A stretch of 64,000 bases of DNA from Phycisphaerales bacterium. GTDB lineage: Bacteria > Planctomycetota > Phycisphaerae > Phycisphaerales > JAGLTS01. The stretch covers positions 37,180 to 101,179 of the forward strand of contig JAGLTS010000016.1 of NCBI GenBank assembly GCA_023135165.1. Direction: 5' to 3'. A program made the translations under genes and the position numbers. The first letter of the stretch is position 1. Each line of letters begins with the position of its first letter. The notes under the pieces were generated by a model. That model searched no databases and was not told the origin of the DNA. It saw nothing but the letters and a program-made list of their open reading frames with translations. Of this stretch, positions 1 through 9,290 are shown in pieces.

Positions 1-1389
1 CTCGCCTGCACGTTTCTGTCCCCACGTGACATCTTCGCACGCAAGCCCGGTACAGATCCGGAGGTGACGCAGCGTGTGCGGGAAGTGCGGTTTGAGATCC
101 AAGAGCAGCTTGATCGGATCAAGGAGACTGCGTCGGGCATGGAGAGCCGGTTCGGCATGGCTGAGGATGCGCAGGGCGACGCCGGCGACATCGACCTTCC
201 CACCGGCGCCGAGCCGATCGACCAGTTGCGAGACCAGCTTCGAGAGATCACCGATGCTCAAAAACGCCTTGAAGCGATGCGGGACAGCACCGAGTCCAAG
301 GCGATGAATCAGATCGAGCAACAGATGCGCAGGCTGCGCGTCCCCGGAGACGGTCCGGCGTCGAAGATGATCCAGTCCTTGCAGCGGGGTGATTTCGCGC
401 AGGCGGAGCAGGCCCGGCGCGAGTTGGCGGAGAAGATTCGTAGCGGCGACATGAGCGCCGAGGACCAGGCGAAGCTCGCCGAGCAGATGAGGAAGCTCGC
501 GGAGCAACTTCAGCAGATGGCTCAGCAGCAGCAGCAGTCGCTGGCCAACGCCCTGGAGCAGGCTGGCCTCGATCCGGCGGCAGCAAGCAGCATGCAGGCC
601 CTGGAGCAAGCCCTCAAAGATGCTCAGAACCTGACGGATGAGCAGAAGGAGCAACTTCGCAAGCTGGCTGAGCAGAACGCCAAGGTCCAGGAGATGACGC
701 AGAGCATGTGCGATGCATCCACGAAGATGTGTCAGGGCATGTCGATGGGGAACATGGGGATGACGTTGGAGGGCTTAGCCGGGCTGGGATCACAGCTTGG
801 GGATCTGAGCGAGCTGCAGAGCGGCTGCACGCTGACCGAGGACATGATCAAGCAGTTGCAGCAGATGGCTGCGGCCTGCGGCAGTTGCCAGGGCGGGGAA
901 GAGGGACTCGATCAGTACATCGTCGCGACCGGCATGAACCCGACGGAGTGGAGCGAGATCTGGAAGGAAGAACTCAAATACGGCAAGGGGATGGGCAACA
1001 ACCCGGGCCACGGGGCCGGCGGTGAGGCCGTGAAGAGCGAGACGCGGACCAGGCTCAAGCGGGAGTCGCTCCAGACGATCCTGGGCGAAGGCCCGATGAT
1101 CGCTCGCCAACTCGTGCAGGGCACACAGGTTCGCGGCGACTCACGGGCCAAGTTCGTCGAAGTATTGGCCGAGATCACGGAGGGGCTTGAGGACGGTCTG
1201 GTCGAGGATCGGATTCCACGGGAGTACCACGAAGCGATCAAGCGGTACTTCGGCGATCTCCAGGCCAGGCTCGACGACAAGGCAGCCGACGACGGGGCCG
1301 GTGATGGTGGGACGGACAGTGGTGGGACGGGCGAGAACGAAGCCCCTGCCGATGAGTCGGACGACGCGAAGCCGCAAGCGGCTCCCTGA
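1..1389 (+). CDS. Coiled-coil-rich protein, C-terminal part (gene cut by left edge)
   Basis: The frame is open from base 1, so the start lies left of the window; 462 residues are visible. A GTG at 64 could be read as a start, but the frame before it is also open and looks coding, so I treat it as internal. The visible part is mostly charged, Gln-rich helix with a poly-Gln run near residues 171-180, a Met/Cys-rich stretch near 238-256 and a conserved-looking segment (IPREYHEAIKRYF) near 405-417, followed by a disordered Gly/Asp/Glu tail. Proteins of this style (DUF4175-like, coiled-coil) are often encoded beside MoxR/vWA blocks in planctomycetes, and such a block follows at 5141. The family assignment is inference and function is unknown. 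Confidence 0.7.
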   Translation, partial: LACTFLSPRDIFARKPGTDPEVTQRVREVRFEIQEQLDRIKETASGMESRFGMAEDAQGDAGDIDLPTGAEPIDQLRDQLREITDAQKRLEAMRDSTESKAMNQIEQQMRRLRVPGDGPASKMIQSLQRGDFAQAEQARRELAEKIRSGDMSAEDQAKLAEQMRKLAEQLQQMAQQQQQSLANALEQAGLDPAAASSMQALEQALKDAQNLTDEQKEQLRKLAEQNAKVQEMTQSMCDASTKMCQGMSMGNMGMTLEGLAGLGSQLGDLSELQSGCTLTEDMIKQLQQMAAACGSCQGGEEGLDQYIVATGMNPTEWSEIWKEELKYGKGMGNNPGHGAGGEAVKSETRTRLKRESLQTILGEGPMIARQLVQGTQVRGDSRAKFVEVLAEITEGLEDGLVEDRIPREYHEAIKRYFGDLQARLDDKAADDGAGDGGTDSGGTGENEAPADESDDAKPQAAP

Positions 1390-1475
1390 GGGGCGTTGTT
1401 CCGCACGCAGCCCGCACACCCGCACACCCGCAGCCGTCCGTGGTATCCTCACAAGCAACGTGAAGGAGCGACCCC

Positions 1476-2594
1476 ATGACAAGATGGCTGAGTGCAGTGG
1501 GCCTGTTTCTGCTTGCGATCGTGCTGACGATCGGCCTGAGCGCATGTTCGCGCGATACGGAGGATGCGGATGATGGGGGTGCAGCCGACGATACGTCGCA
1601 AGCGGTCCATGCCACCGATGACGTAGCGGTCCCCCCTGAGCCTCGCTCCAGTGACGTCGTCATCTACGTGTCGGTGGATCGGCAGATCGCCGAACCGATC
1701 CTTCGCGCGTTCGAGGATCAGACGGGCATTCGTGTGCGTGAGAGTTACGACACGGAAGCGACCAAGACGACCGGACTCGTGGCGAGGCTTCGTGATGAGC
1801 ACGCGCAAGGCAGATCCGTCGCGGATGTCTTTTGGTCGAGTGAGGCGTTCATGACGATTCAACTCGCGGATGAGGGCGTCCTCACGCCGATTACCGCCGA
1901 GATGGACCATGAGCCGGCTTGGGGTGGTGCGAGGCGCATGTGGTATGGGTTCGCAGCCCGGCCTCGCGTGCTGGCCTATGTGCCGGATCGGGTTGACCAA
2001 GCCGACCTGCCCGAGCGTTGGTTGGATCTGCTTCATCCGAGGTTCGCCGGCCGACTGGCGATGGCGGACCCGCGATTCGGCACGACGCGCGGGCATGTCG
2101 CGGCATTCTTCCACGTCTACGGCGAAGCCACCGCGACACGTTTCCTCCACGGGCTGGATGCGAATGATCTGCTCATCGTCGACGGGAACTCGCTGGCTGT
2201 CCGCCGGCTTGTCGAAGGCGAGGTGGATTTCGCCATCACCGATTCCGATGACGTCTGGGCGGCGAAACGGCAAGGTGCGGACATTGAGATGCTCTACCTG
2301 CGCCACACCGACCTAGCGGGCGGCGGTACGCTCGTGATCCCCAACACCGTCGCGCGCGTGGCGGGCGGGCCGAACGGGGATGTGGCGAATGATCTGATCG
2401 TCTACCTGCTCAGTGAGGGAGTCGAACGGCTCCTTGCGGAGAGTGATTCGCACAACATCCCATCGCACCCGGCGCTGCGAGCACAGTTTGCCCAGTATGC
2501 CGTGCCCGATCCGCTTGATATCGATCTCGCCGAGGTTGCAGCGATGATGGATCGTGTCATCGAGACGGCTTCGGACGTTTTGGGCACGCGGTAA
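1476..2594 (+). CDS. Iron(III)-type ABC transporter substrate-binding lipoprotein
   Basis: A 372-residue periplasmic binding protein. The N-terminus has a lipoprotein signal (hydrophobic stretch, then LSAC with Cys near residue 24), so it should be anchored to a membrane. The body matches family 1 solute-binding proteins of the FbpA/AfuA/FutA kind: an early IYVSVDRQIAEPIL strand, a central VDGNSLAVRRLVEGEVDFAITD segment (described here in pieces) and a C-terminal region on sites usually used to bind Fe3+ or similar ligands. The ligand cannot be fixed from sequence. The stop codon is immediately followed by the GTG of the permease gene, so the two are surely co-translated. No ABC ATPase gene follows, which is unusual for this transporter type. 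Confidence 0.85.
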   Translation: MTRWLSAVGLFLLAIVLTIGLSACSRDTEDADDGGAADDTSQAVHATDDVAVPPEPRSSDVVIYVSVDRQIAEPILRAFEDQTGIRVRESYDTEATKTTGLVARLRDEHAQGRSVADVFWSSEAFMTIQLADEGVLTPITAEMDHEPAWGGARRMWYGFAARPRVLAYVPDRVDQADLPERWLDLLHPRFAGRLAMADPRFGTTRGHVAAFFHVYGEATATRFLHGLDANDLLIVDGNSLAVRRLVEGEVDFAITDSDDVWAAKRQGADIEMLYLRHTDLAGGGTLVIPNTVARVAGGPNGDVANDLIVYLLSEGVERLLAESDSHNIPSHPALRAQFAQYAVPDPLDIDLAEVAAMMDRVIETASDVLGTR

Positions 2595-5090
2595 GTGCGC
2601 CGGGGCGCGTGGGCAGTCGTCGTCGTTGGTCTGCTGATCCTGCTCGCGGCTGTCGTCTGGCCCGCCTTGGCGGTGCTGGTCGCGGCGGCCAGCGGTGGTG
2701 GGGGGGGTAGTGGGGGTTGTGGGAGTAGTGGGGGTTGGGCCGGCGCGCCGAGGTTGTTCCTGACGAGCGTTGGCTGGGCGGGAGCGGTCGGCGCGGGAGC
2801 GACCCTGCTCGGCTGGGCGCCGGGCGTGCTCCTGGGTCGAAAGCGCAGTCTGCTCTTGCTGGCGCTCTTCATCGCGATGCTTTGTATTCCAAGCTACGTG
2901 TCGTACTACGCGTGGGGATTGCTGCGAACGCCCGGAACGATGCTCGGCGACTGGATCGCGCTGGACCGTTCTCGCGGGTTCGCAGCTCGGCATGTCCAGG
3001 CGTGGATCGGTCTGGTTGGTTGGGCTTGGCCGATCGTTGCGATTTGTGTCGCGGCCGTTGCCGGGAGAATGCCGCGCACTCGTCAGGAGCTTGCTCGTCT
3101 CGAGCCTTGCCCGGTGACAACGCGCATCGCGCTCTGTGCTCGTGAGACATGGCCCGGAGCGCTGCTCGGCTGGGGCGTCACCGCGGCGCTGATTGTCAAC
3201 AGCTTCGTCAACTTCCACCTTGCCTCGATTCCAACCTATGGATTGCACCTTGACGTGCTCCGTGCCCTGGTCGTTCCGCCCGGTGTGCTGCTCGCGGCAG
3301 GGCTTCCCTCGATCGCACTCGCCATGCTTGGTGCGTGTGTGTTGCTGGCTTCGCTACGGCTTGCCGGCGATGAGGAGTTGCCGACGGATACGGCACGCGC
3401 TGGCAGAACGCTGGGGATTGTGACAGCGGTCATCTGGCTCGGCACGTGCGCCGGGCCGGCGATCCTGATCGTCGTCGCCCTTGGGTCGCTGAGCGCTGCT
3501 CGGGCGGGCTTGGCGCGCAGCGGCATCATCAGTGCGGGCATGGGAAGCGCCTGCGTCGCCGCCTGCGTCGCACTTGTTACCGGTGTCGTGTGCATCAACC
3601 TCACGCTCGGATGGTCCAGCCGAAGCCGATGGGTTCGTCGGCTCACGACGGCTCAGGCGGCTTTCTGGCTCACCACATCGCTCGTGCCGGGTACCATTGC
3701 GGCGATGGCGCTCGGTACTGCGTACAACCGAGACTGGACGGCGTGGGTATATGGCTCGACGCTGATCGTGGTGCTCGCGCATGTCGCTCGCTTCAGCTTG
3801 GTGAGCGTGCTGCTTGCGCGATTCGCCGCGGCGCGGCAGCCGAAACTGCTGCGCGACATGCGCGAGTTGGATGGGGCGACGACGCTGACGGGTTGGTTGC
3901 GTTCAAGCGGGCCTTGGCTCGTCGGGCCTGCCGCGGCTGCGGGTTTGCTTGCCGGCGTATTGTCGATGGGCGAGGTGGCGACGACCGTGGCGCTCGCCCC
4001 GCCCGGTGCATCGCTCGTGGGTGCGGTCCTCCTGAACCAGCTTCACTACGCGCACGACGAGGTGGTGCTTGTCAGTTGCCTGCTGCTTTTTGTCACCGGT
4101 TTTGTCGTCATGTTGGTCCTTGCGGGCGGACACCGTGCGTGGCGACGGTGGGCGGCGTGCCTGCTCCTGCTGGCTGTGCTTCCCATGATGCCCGGGTGCG
4201 AGAAAGAGACGGTTGCTGATCCCACGTTTGAACCTGACCTGATCTTCGGTTCACCCGGCTACGGCGACGGCCAATTCGCCTACCCACGTGCCATCACGCT
4301 CGATCCGGTCAACGAGTGGATCTACGTCGTGGACAAGGCCGGCCGGGTCCAGCGGTTCACCCTCGATGGCGCGTGCCTCGCGGGCTGGACGATGCCCAAG
4401 ATCGACCGCGGCAAACCCACAGGCATCGCCGCTGGCCCCGACGGCAACGTCTGGGTCGCTGACACGCACGAGCAGCGCGTCATCGTCTTCACACCCGACG
4501 GCGAGATCGTGCGCATGTTCGGCAGCTACGGCACCGAGTTGGGACAATTCATCTATCCCAACGCGATTGCCTTCGACCGGACCGGTAAGGTCTTCGTCAG
4601 CGAGTTCGGCTCAAATGACCGGATCACGACGTTTCAACCGGACGGCACGGTGCTTCGCGCGTTCGGCGAGTTCGGCTACCCGGATGAGCAGACACAGGGC
4701 GGCGACGTGCGATTCAATCGTCCACAGTCGATCATCGTGGATCGGGATGCGGGTGAGATCTTCATCGCTGACGCTTGCAACCACCGCATCGTCGTGACGG
4801 ACCTGGATGGAAACGCGCTGCGGACGTTCGGTACGCCGGGCGATGGGCTGGGCGAACTGCGATACCCATACGATCTCGCGTTCCTCCCGGATGGGACGCT
4901 GCTCGTATGCGAGTACGGGAACAGTCGGCTTCAGCGGTTCACGCGGGACGGGGAGGCGATAGCGGTGTATGGCAGTCCGGGGCGACGTGCCGGCGAACTG
5001 ACCGCTCCTTGGGGCGTCGTGACGCACGGCTTCGACGTATTTGTGCTTGATTCCAGAAACAACCGTGTGCAGCGGTTCACACTCCGGTAA
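2595..5090 (+). CDS. ABC transporter permease fused to NHL-repeat beta-propeller domain
   Basis: This 831-residue protein joins two parts in one frame. Residues 1 to about 515 are a polytopic membrane protein like FbpB/ThiP-type iron permeases. Residues about 545-831 are an NHL beta-propeller with repeated blades of the form FGSPGYGDGQFAYPRAI and FTLDG. Between them, residues 506-535 read like a lipoprotein signal peptide (Met506, basic residues, a Leu-rich stretch, then MMPGC with Cys535). The second half could therefore also be made from an internal start (ATG at 4110), or the signal may simply act as the last membrane helix. A Gly/Ser/Cys-rich low-complexity loop follows the first helix, encoded by a G-run tract at 2700-2739. 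GTG start, directly abutting the binding-protein gene. The propeller should face the periplasm. Its role is unknown. Confidence 0.8.
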   Translation: MRRGAWAVVVVGLLILLAAVVWPALAVLVAAASGGGGGSGGCGSSGGWAGAPRLFLTSVGWAGAVGAGATLLGWAPGVLLGRKRSLLLLALFIAMLCIPSYVSYYAWGLLRTPGTMLGDWIALDRSRGFAARHVQAWIGLVGWAWPIVAICVAAVAGRMPRTRQELARLEPCPVTTRIALCARETWPGALLGWGVTAALIVNSFVNFHLASIPTYGLHLDVLRALVVPPGVLLAAGLPSIALAMLGACVLLASLRLAGDEELPTDTARAGRTLGIVTAVIWLGTCAGPAILIVVALGSLSAARAGLARSGIISAGMGSACVAACVALVTGVVCINLTLGWSSRSRWVRRLTTAQAAFWLTTSLVPGTIAAMALGTAYNRDWTAWVYGSTLIVVLAHVARFSLVSVLLARFAAARQPKLLRDMRELDGATTLTGWLRSSGPWLVGPAAAAGLLAGVLSMGEVATTVALAPPGASLVGAVLLNQLHYAHDEVVLVSCLLLFVTGFVVMLVLAGGHRAWRRWAACLLLLAVLPMMPGCEKETVADPTFEPDLIFGSPGYGDGQFAYPRAITLDPVNEWIYVVDKAGRVQRFTLDGACLAGWTMPKIDRGKPTGIAAGPDGNVWVADTHEQRVIVFTPDGEIVRMFGSYGTELGQFIYPNAIAFDRTGKVFVSEFGSNDRITTFQPDGTVLRAFGEFGYPDEQTQGGDVRFNRPQSIIVDRDAGEIFIADACNHRIVVTDLDGNALRTFGTPGDGLGELRYPYDLAFLPDGTLLVCEYGNSRLQRFTRDGEAIAVYGSPGRRAGELTAPWGVVTHGFDVFVLDSRNNRVQRFTLR
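2700..2739 (+). other. G-quadruplex-forming motif inside the permease gene
   Basis: Five runs of three or more G (8, 5, 3, 5 and 3 bases) are separated by loops of 4, 4, 6 and 2 bases on the coding strand. This satisfies the usual G3+N1-7 rule. It encodes the Gly/Ser/Cys-rich loop after the first membrane helix. The effect on transcription or translation is inferred, not shown. Confidence 0.55.
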
Positions 5091-5140
5091 AACGTCAGCA
5101 TCCGATAGGCTGGTCGCAACGATGATCGAGTGACAAGCGC

Positions 5141-8100
5141 GTGGCGATTCGATTCGAACAACCCGAGCTGCTCTGGCTGATTCCGATCTGTGTGCTCGTC
5201 ACGATCTGGATGGCTCGGCGCAGCTTGACGGGCCTGCGAGGCGTCAAGCGGTGGGTCGTCCTCGTGATGCGCTGCATCCTCATCATGGTGATCGTTACCG
5301 CGCTGGCGAAGCCGCGGTGGGCGGAGAGAAGCAGCGACGTGACGCTCCTGGTCGTGGTGGACCAGAGCTACTCCATGCCCAGCAGCAAGCTCAATGTGGT
5401 CACACACGTGATCGGCGAGGCGCTGGATCGCAAGCGAGCCGATGATCGGCTGGCGCTCGTGGCCGCTGCCGACGAGGCGTGGATCACGTCGATGCCCAAC
5501 CGGCTTGCCGCGTTTGACCCGACCGCCCCGGATTCTTCCGTGCGTGATGCGACCAACCTCGCGGCCGGCGTCCGGCTCGCCATGGCTGTCGCGCCTCACG
5601 ATACCGCCGCCCGCATCCTGCTCGTAAGCGATGGTCTGGAGACTGTGGACAGCGTGCGATCCGTCGCCCAACTCTGCCTCGCCAACGGTATCCCTGTCGA
5701 TGTCATCCCAATCACCTACGATCACCCGTCCGAGGTCGTGTTCGACTCGGTCATCGTCCCGGCGCAGGCACGACCGGGGCAGGCGATGACCGTCAAGCTC
5801 GTCCTGCGATCCACCGGCTACGCGCGCGGGCGGATCGGCTTGCTTCGCAACGGTCAGCCGGTCGACCTGAACCCCGGCGAGCCTGGGACGACGTTTGCCG
5901 TCGATGTCAAGCCCGGTCCCAACACGTTCAGCATTCCCGTGGATGTTCCGAACAAGGGCGTCTATCGCTGGCAGGCGTACTTCGAGTCGGCGGCCGGCGA
6001 CCGCGTCGAGATGCCCGCGACGGAAGAGCCAGGCGGCGCGCTTGCAGTGATGTTCATCCTGCAGGCACAAGCTGACGAACTGGACAATCCCAACAACAAC
6101 ATCGCCGAGGCGGTGACGTTTGTGTACGGCGAAGGAACGGTTCTGGTGATCGACCGCACCGGTGAGGAATCGCGCAAGCTCGTCGAGGCTCTGCGGGCGT
6201 CGCGCATCAACGTCGAAGTCAAACAACCGGAAGACGCCGTGATGGATGTCGTCGCGCTGTCGGTCTACGACGCGATCATCCTGACGAACGTGCCTGCATA
6301 TGACCTCAGCTACGAGCAGCAGGAAGCGCTGCGGGCGTACGTGCATGATGTGGGTGGCGGGCTTGTGATGGTCGGCGGGCCTGACTCATTCGGGGCCGGC
6401 GGATGGATCGCAAGCCCGGTCGCCGATGCGCTCCCCGTGAAGCTCGATCCGCCTCAGACCAGGCAGATTCCGCGTGGTGCACTGGTCATGATCATGCACT
6501 CGACGGAAATGGCGCAGGGCAACTTCTGGGCTGAAAAGTGCGCGATCGCGGCAGTGAACGGCCTGACGCGCAAGGATCTGGTCGGCGTCATCGACTACAA
6601 CTGGCAGGGCGGTGATACATGGGAGTACAAGCTGCAGGAGGTCGGAGATCGATCTGCCGTCAATCGCGCTATCAAGAACATGCCCGTCGGTGACATGCCG
6701 AGCTTCGAATCGTCGCTGAGCATGGCGCTCGACGCACTCGTGCCCGCAAGGGCGGGGCAGAAGTCGGTGATTATCTTCAGCGACGGCGACGCATCCCGCG
6801 CGAGTGGCTCGACGATCCTGCGATGTGTGAAAAACAAGATCACCGTGACGTGCGTGATGATCGCCGGTCACGGCACGCAAGGCACGATGAAGGACATCGC
6901 CAAGAAGACCGGCGGCGAGTTCTTCCACATTCGCAACCCGAAGAAACTACCCGAGCTATTTCAGAAGATAGCGATCGAGACGCAGCGCTCGCTCATCGTC
7001 GAAGGCGAGACGTATTCGCTCACCCAGCGATCGCTCATCGGGCCGACCGCCGGATTGCGCGGCGAGCTGCCGACGATCAGCGGGTATGTCCTCACGACCG
7101 ATCGAGGCGGCAAGAGCAACATCGGCATCACGAGCAACCTCGGCGATCCCATCTGTGCATCCTGGCAGTACGGCCTGGGAAAGGCGGTGGCCTGCACGTT
7201 CGACGTTAATCCGACACGATGGGCGAACAACTGGGTGCCCTGGGAGAACTTCGAGGAGTTCTGGGAGCGGACCATTCGCTGGGTGATGCGTCCCGCCAAA
7301 CCGCGCAACGTCTCGATCCTCACCGAGCAGGATGGCGATATCGTGCGCGTCGAGCTTCGTATCCTGACCGATGAAGGCGAGTTCGCCAACGATGAACACT
7401 TGCGAGCACGCGTGATCGACCCGGCGAACGAATCCGAGCCGTTACGCATGAGCCAGATCGGTCCGGGGCGTTACGCGGGAGAGTTCAGAGTGAGCAGGCC
7501 CGGCGCATACCTTGTCAGCATGATAACGGGCATGGGTGGAACAGGCACTGCCGTGCGGGGCGGGTCGATCCAGGCAGCCGTGGCGGTGCCCTTCAGCCGG
7601 GAGTTCCGTGCCGTCAAGAGCAACAACGCGCTGCTGCAAGACATCGCGGACATGACAGGTGGTCGGTATTTGACGCAGTTTGATCCGCAAGCGACCGATC
7701 TGTTCGACCGCACCGGGCTGACGTTTCCCGAGACGTTGACCGACGTGTGGCCGCTCTTCGCGATGATCGCTGTGGGCGTCTTCATCCTCGACGTTGGGAT
7801 TCGGCGGGTGGCGATCGACGTCCCAGCCGTCATTCGCTGGACGCGGTCGCTGTTGGCGAAGCGTGCCGAGGCGACGACCGAAAGTATGGAGGCGTTCAAG
7901 CGGAGCCGCGCCGAAGTTGGCAGCCGGCTGCGCGGTAGCAAGAAGCGTGCGGCGGAAGCGGAACACATCGACGGATCAGCGCGGTTCGAGGCGGACGAAT
8001 CGCAAGCAGGCGCTGTGCTGCCCCTTGAAGGTGACATGCCCGAGAAGCCGCATCGCGCCCCACGCCGCGATCGACTTGATGAAACGCCGCCCAGCGCTTC

Positions 8101-8203
8101 TGATGCCGATGATGACCGTAGCGTCACCGCAAGATTGCTCGATGCAAAACGTCGCGCCAGGCGGGGTCCGATTACCGATGATGAGGAGGCAAGCGATGCG
8201 TGA
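5141..8203 (+). CDS. Large vWA / glutamine-amidotransferase-like membrane protein (Bat block)
   Basis: A 1020-residue membrane protein. Two N-terminal helices (about 11-25 and 38-56) precede a von Willebrand A domain with the metal-binding DxSxS motif at residues 74-78 (DQSYS). A class I glutamine-amidotransferase-like domain spans roughly 330-470 (GGGLVMVGGPDSFGAGGW), followed by a second vWA-like region (SVIIFSDGDASRA). A single helix near residue 865-885 leads to a basic cytoplasmic tail. GTG start at 5141. The MoxR gene begins inside the 3' end (8-base overlap), so expression is coupled. In the family, such proteins are thought to be clients or partners of MoxR AAA+ ATPases acting at the envelope. 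The exact role is unknown. Confidence 0.85.
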   Translation: MAIRFEQPELLWLIPICVLVTIWMARRSLTGLRGVKRWVVLVMRCILIMVIVTALAKPRWAERSSDVTLLVVVDQSYSMPSSKLNVVTHVIGEALDRKRADDRLALVAAADEAWITSMPNRLAAFDPTAPDSSVRDATNLAAGVRLAMAVAPHDTAARILLVSDGLETVDSVRSVAQLCLANGIPVDVIPITYDHPSEVVFDSVIVPAQARPGQAMTVKLVLRSTGYARGRIGLLRNGQPVDLNPGEPGTTFAVDVKPGPNTFSIPVDVPNKGVYRWQAYFESAAGDRVEMPATEEPGGALAVMFILQAQADELDNPNNNIAEAVTFVYGEGTVLVIDRTGEESRKLVEALRASRINVEVKQPEDAVMDVVALSVYDAIILTNVPAYDLSYEQQEALRAYVHDVGGGLVMVGGPDSFGAGGWIASPVADALPVKLDPPQTRQIPRGALVMIMHSTEMAQGNFWAEKCAIAAVNGLTRKDLVGVIDYNWQGGDTWEYKLQEVGDRSAVNRAIKNMPVGDMPSFESSLSMALDALVPARAGQKSVIIFSDGDASRASGSTILRCVKNKITVTCVMIAGHGTQGTMKDIAKKTGGEFFHIRNPKKLPELFQKIAIETQRSLIVEGETYSLTQRSLIGPTAGLRGELPTISGYVLTTDRGGKSNIGITSNLGDPICASWQYGLGKAVACTFDVNPTRWANNWVPWENFEEFWERTIRWVMRPAKPRNVSILTEQDGDIVRVELRILTDEGEFANDEHLRARVIDPANESEPLRMSQIGPGRYAGEFRVSRPGAYLVSMITGMGGTGTAVRGGSIQAAVAVPFSREFRAVKSNNALLQDIADMTGGRYLTQFDPQATDLFDRTGLTFPETLTDVWPLFAMIAVGVFILDVGIRRVAIDVPAVIRWTRSLLAKRAEATTESMEAFKRSRAEVGSRLRGSKKRAAEAEHIDGSARFEADESQAGAVLPLEGDMPEKPHRAPRRDRLDETPPSASDADDDRSVTARLLDAKRRARRGPITDDEEASDA

Positions 8204-9248
8204 TGCGCCTCCCACCGATGCGCTGCCCTCGCTGTCATCATCGTTGGATGATGTGACGGAAGTGCGCAGGCTCTGCGAGGCGTTCCGTGAGGTGTATGCG
8301 CGCCTGCGCGATGAGATCGGGCGGGTCATCGTCGGCCAGGATGAGATCGTCGAGGATGTGCTTGTATCGCTTTTCGCAGGTGGCCACGTGTTGCTCGAAG
8401 GTGTGCCGGGGCTTGGCAAGACGCTTCTTGTGCGTACGCTCGCATCGACGCTTCAACTCCCGTTTCGTCGGATTCAGTTTACACCCGACTTGATGCCCGC
8501 CGACATCGTCGGGACGAACATCGTCGTTGAAGATGGGGCAGGCGGGCGCGTGATGACGTTCCGCCCCGGCCCAATCTTCTGCTCGATCCTGCTCGCTGAC
8601 GAGATCAACCGCGCGACGCCCAAGAGTCAGTCAGCACTGCTCGAAGCGATGCAGGAGTGCAGCGTGACGGTCGGCTCGACGACACATACGCTCGATCGGC
8701 CGTTCCTTGTCTTGGCAACGCAGAACCCGATCGAGCAGGAGGGGACGTACACGCTGCCCGAGGCGCAGCTTGACCGTTTCCTTCTCAAGTTGACCGTGCC
8801 ATATACGACGCGCAGCGAGCTGGCGGAGGTGCTGAAACGCACGACGGCGAAGGTCGATCAGACCGTGCGCGGACTACTCGATCGTGAGCGAATCCTCGCC
8901 GCGCAACGACTTGTCAGGCGGATCGTCGCAGCGCCGCACGTGCAGGATTACGCCGTTCGGCTCGTCCTCGCGACACATCACGACGGCGAGCTTGCGACGC
9001 GCATGGTCAAAAGATATGTCTCCTGCGGCGCAAGCCCTCGCGGCGCGCAGGCTCTCATTCTCACCGCAAAGGTCCGCGCCATGATCGACGGCCGATACGC
9101 GATTGCGTACCGTGACCTGCGCAAGTCGGCGCTGCCCGCATTGCGCCACCGGATCATCCGCAACTTTGAGGCCGAGGCAGAAGGTGTGACGACCGACGAC
9201 ATCATCGAAAGCATCGTGACAGAAGTCCCGACGGATATGGATGCGTGA
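8196..9248 (+). CDS. moxR: MoxR-family AAA+ ATPase
   Basis: A 350-residue AAA+ ATPase of the MoxR group, a normal length for the family. Walker A is GVPGLGKT at residues 69-76 and Walker B is LLADE at 132-136, followed by the typical INRATPKSQSALLEAMQE region and a sensor 1 strand (LATQNP). I chose the ATG at 8196 because a perfect AGGAGG lies just upstream and it overlaps the preceding stop codon by 8 bases; the frame is open further upstream but that would run deep into the vWA gene. MoxR proteins are chaperone-like and usually act with neighbouring DUF58 and vWA proteins, both present here. Confidence 0.95.
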   Translation: MRDAPPTDALPSLSSSLDDVTEVRRLCEAFREVYARLRDEIGRVIVGQDEIVEDVLVSLFAGGHVLLEGVPGLGKTLLVRTLASTLQLPFRRIQFTPDLMPADIVGTNIVVEDGAGGRVMTFRPGPIFCSILLADEINRATPKSQSALLEAMQECSVTVGSTTHTLDRPFLVLATQNPIEQEGTYTLPEAQLDRFLLKLTVPYTTRSELAEVLKRTTAKVDQTVRGLLDRERILAAQRLVRRIVAAPHVQDYAVRLVLATHHDGELATRMVKRYVSCGASPRGAQALILTAKVRAMIDGRYAIAYRDLRKSALPALRHRIIRNFEAEAEGVTTDDIIESIVTEVPTDMDA

Positions 9249-9290
9249 CAGCCGGGCGCCCGTGCGCCTTGACGAGAAACGACAGCCGTG

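Noticed and set aside
4931..6346. 471-codon open frame antisense to the vWA/GATase-like gene
   Set aside because: Same reasons; composition (Arg, His, Gly rich) is that of an antisense shadow.
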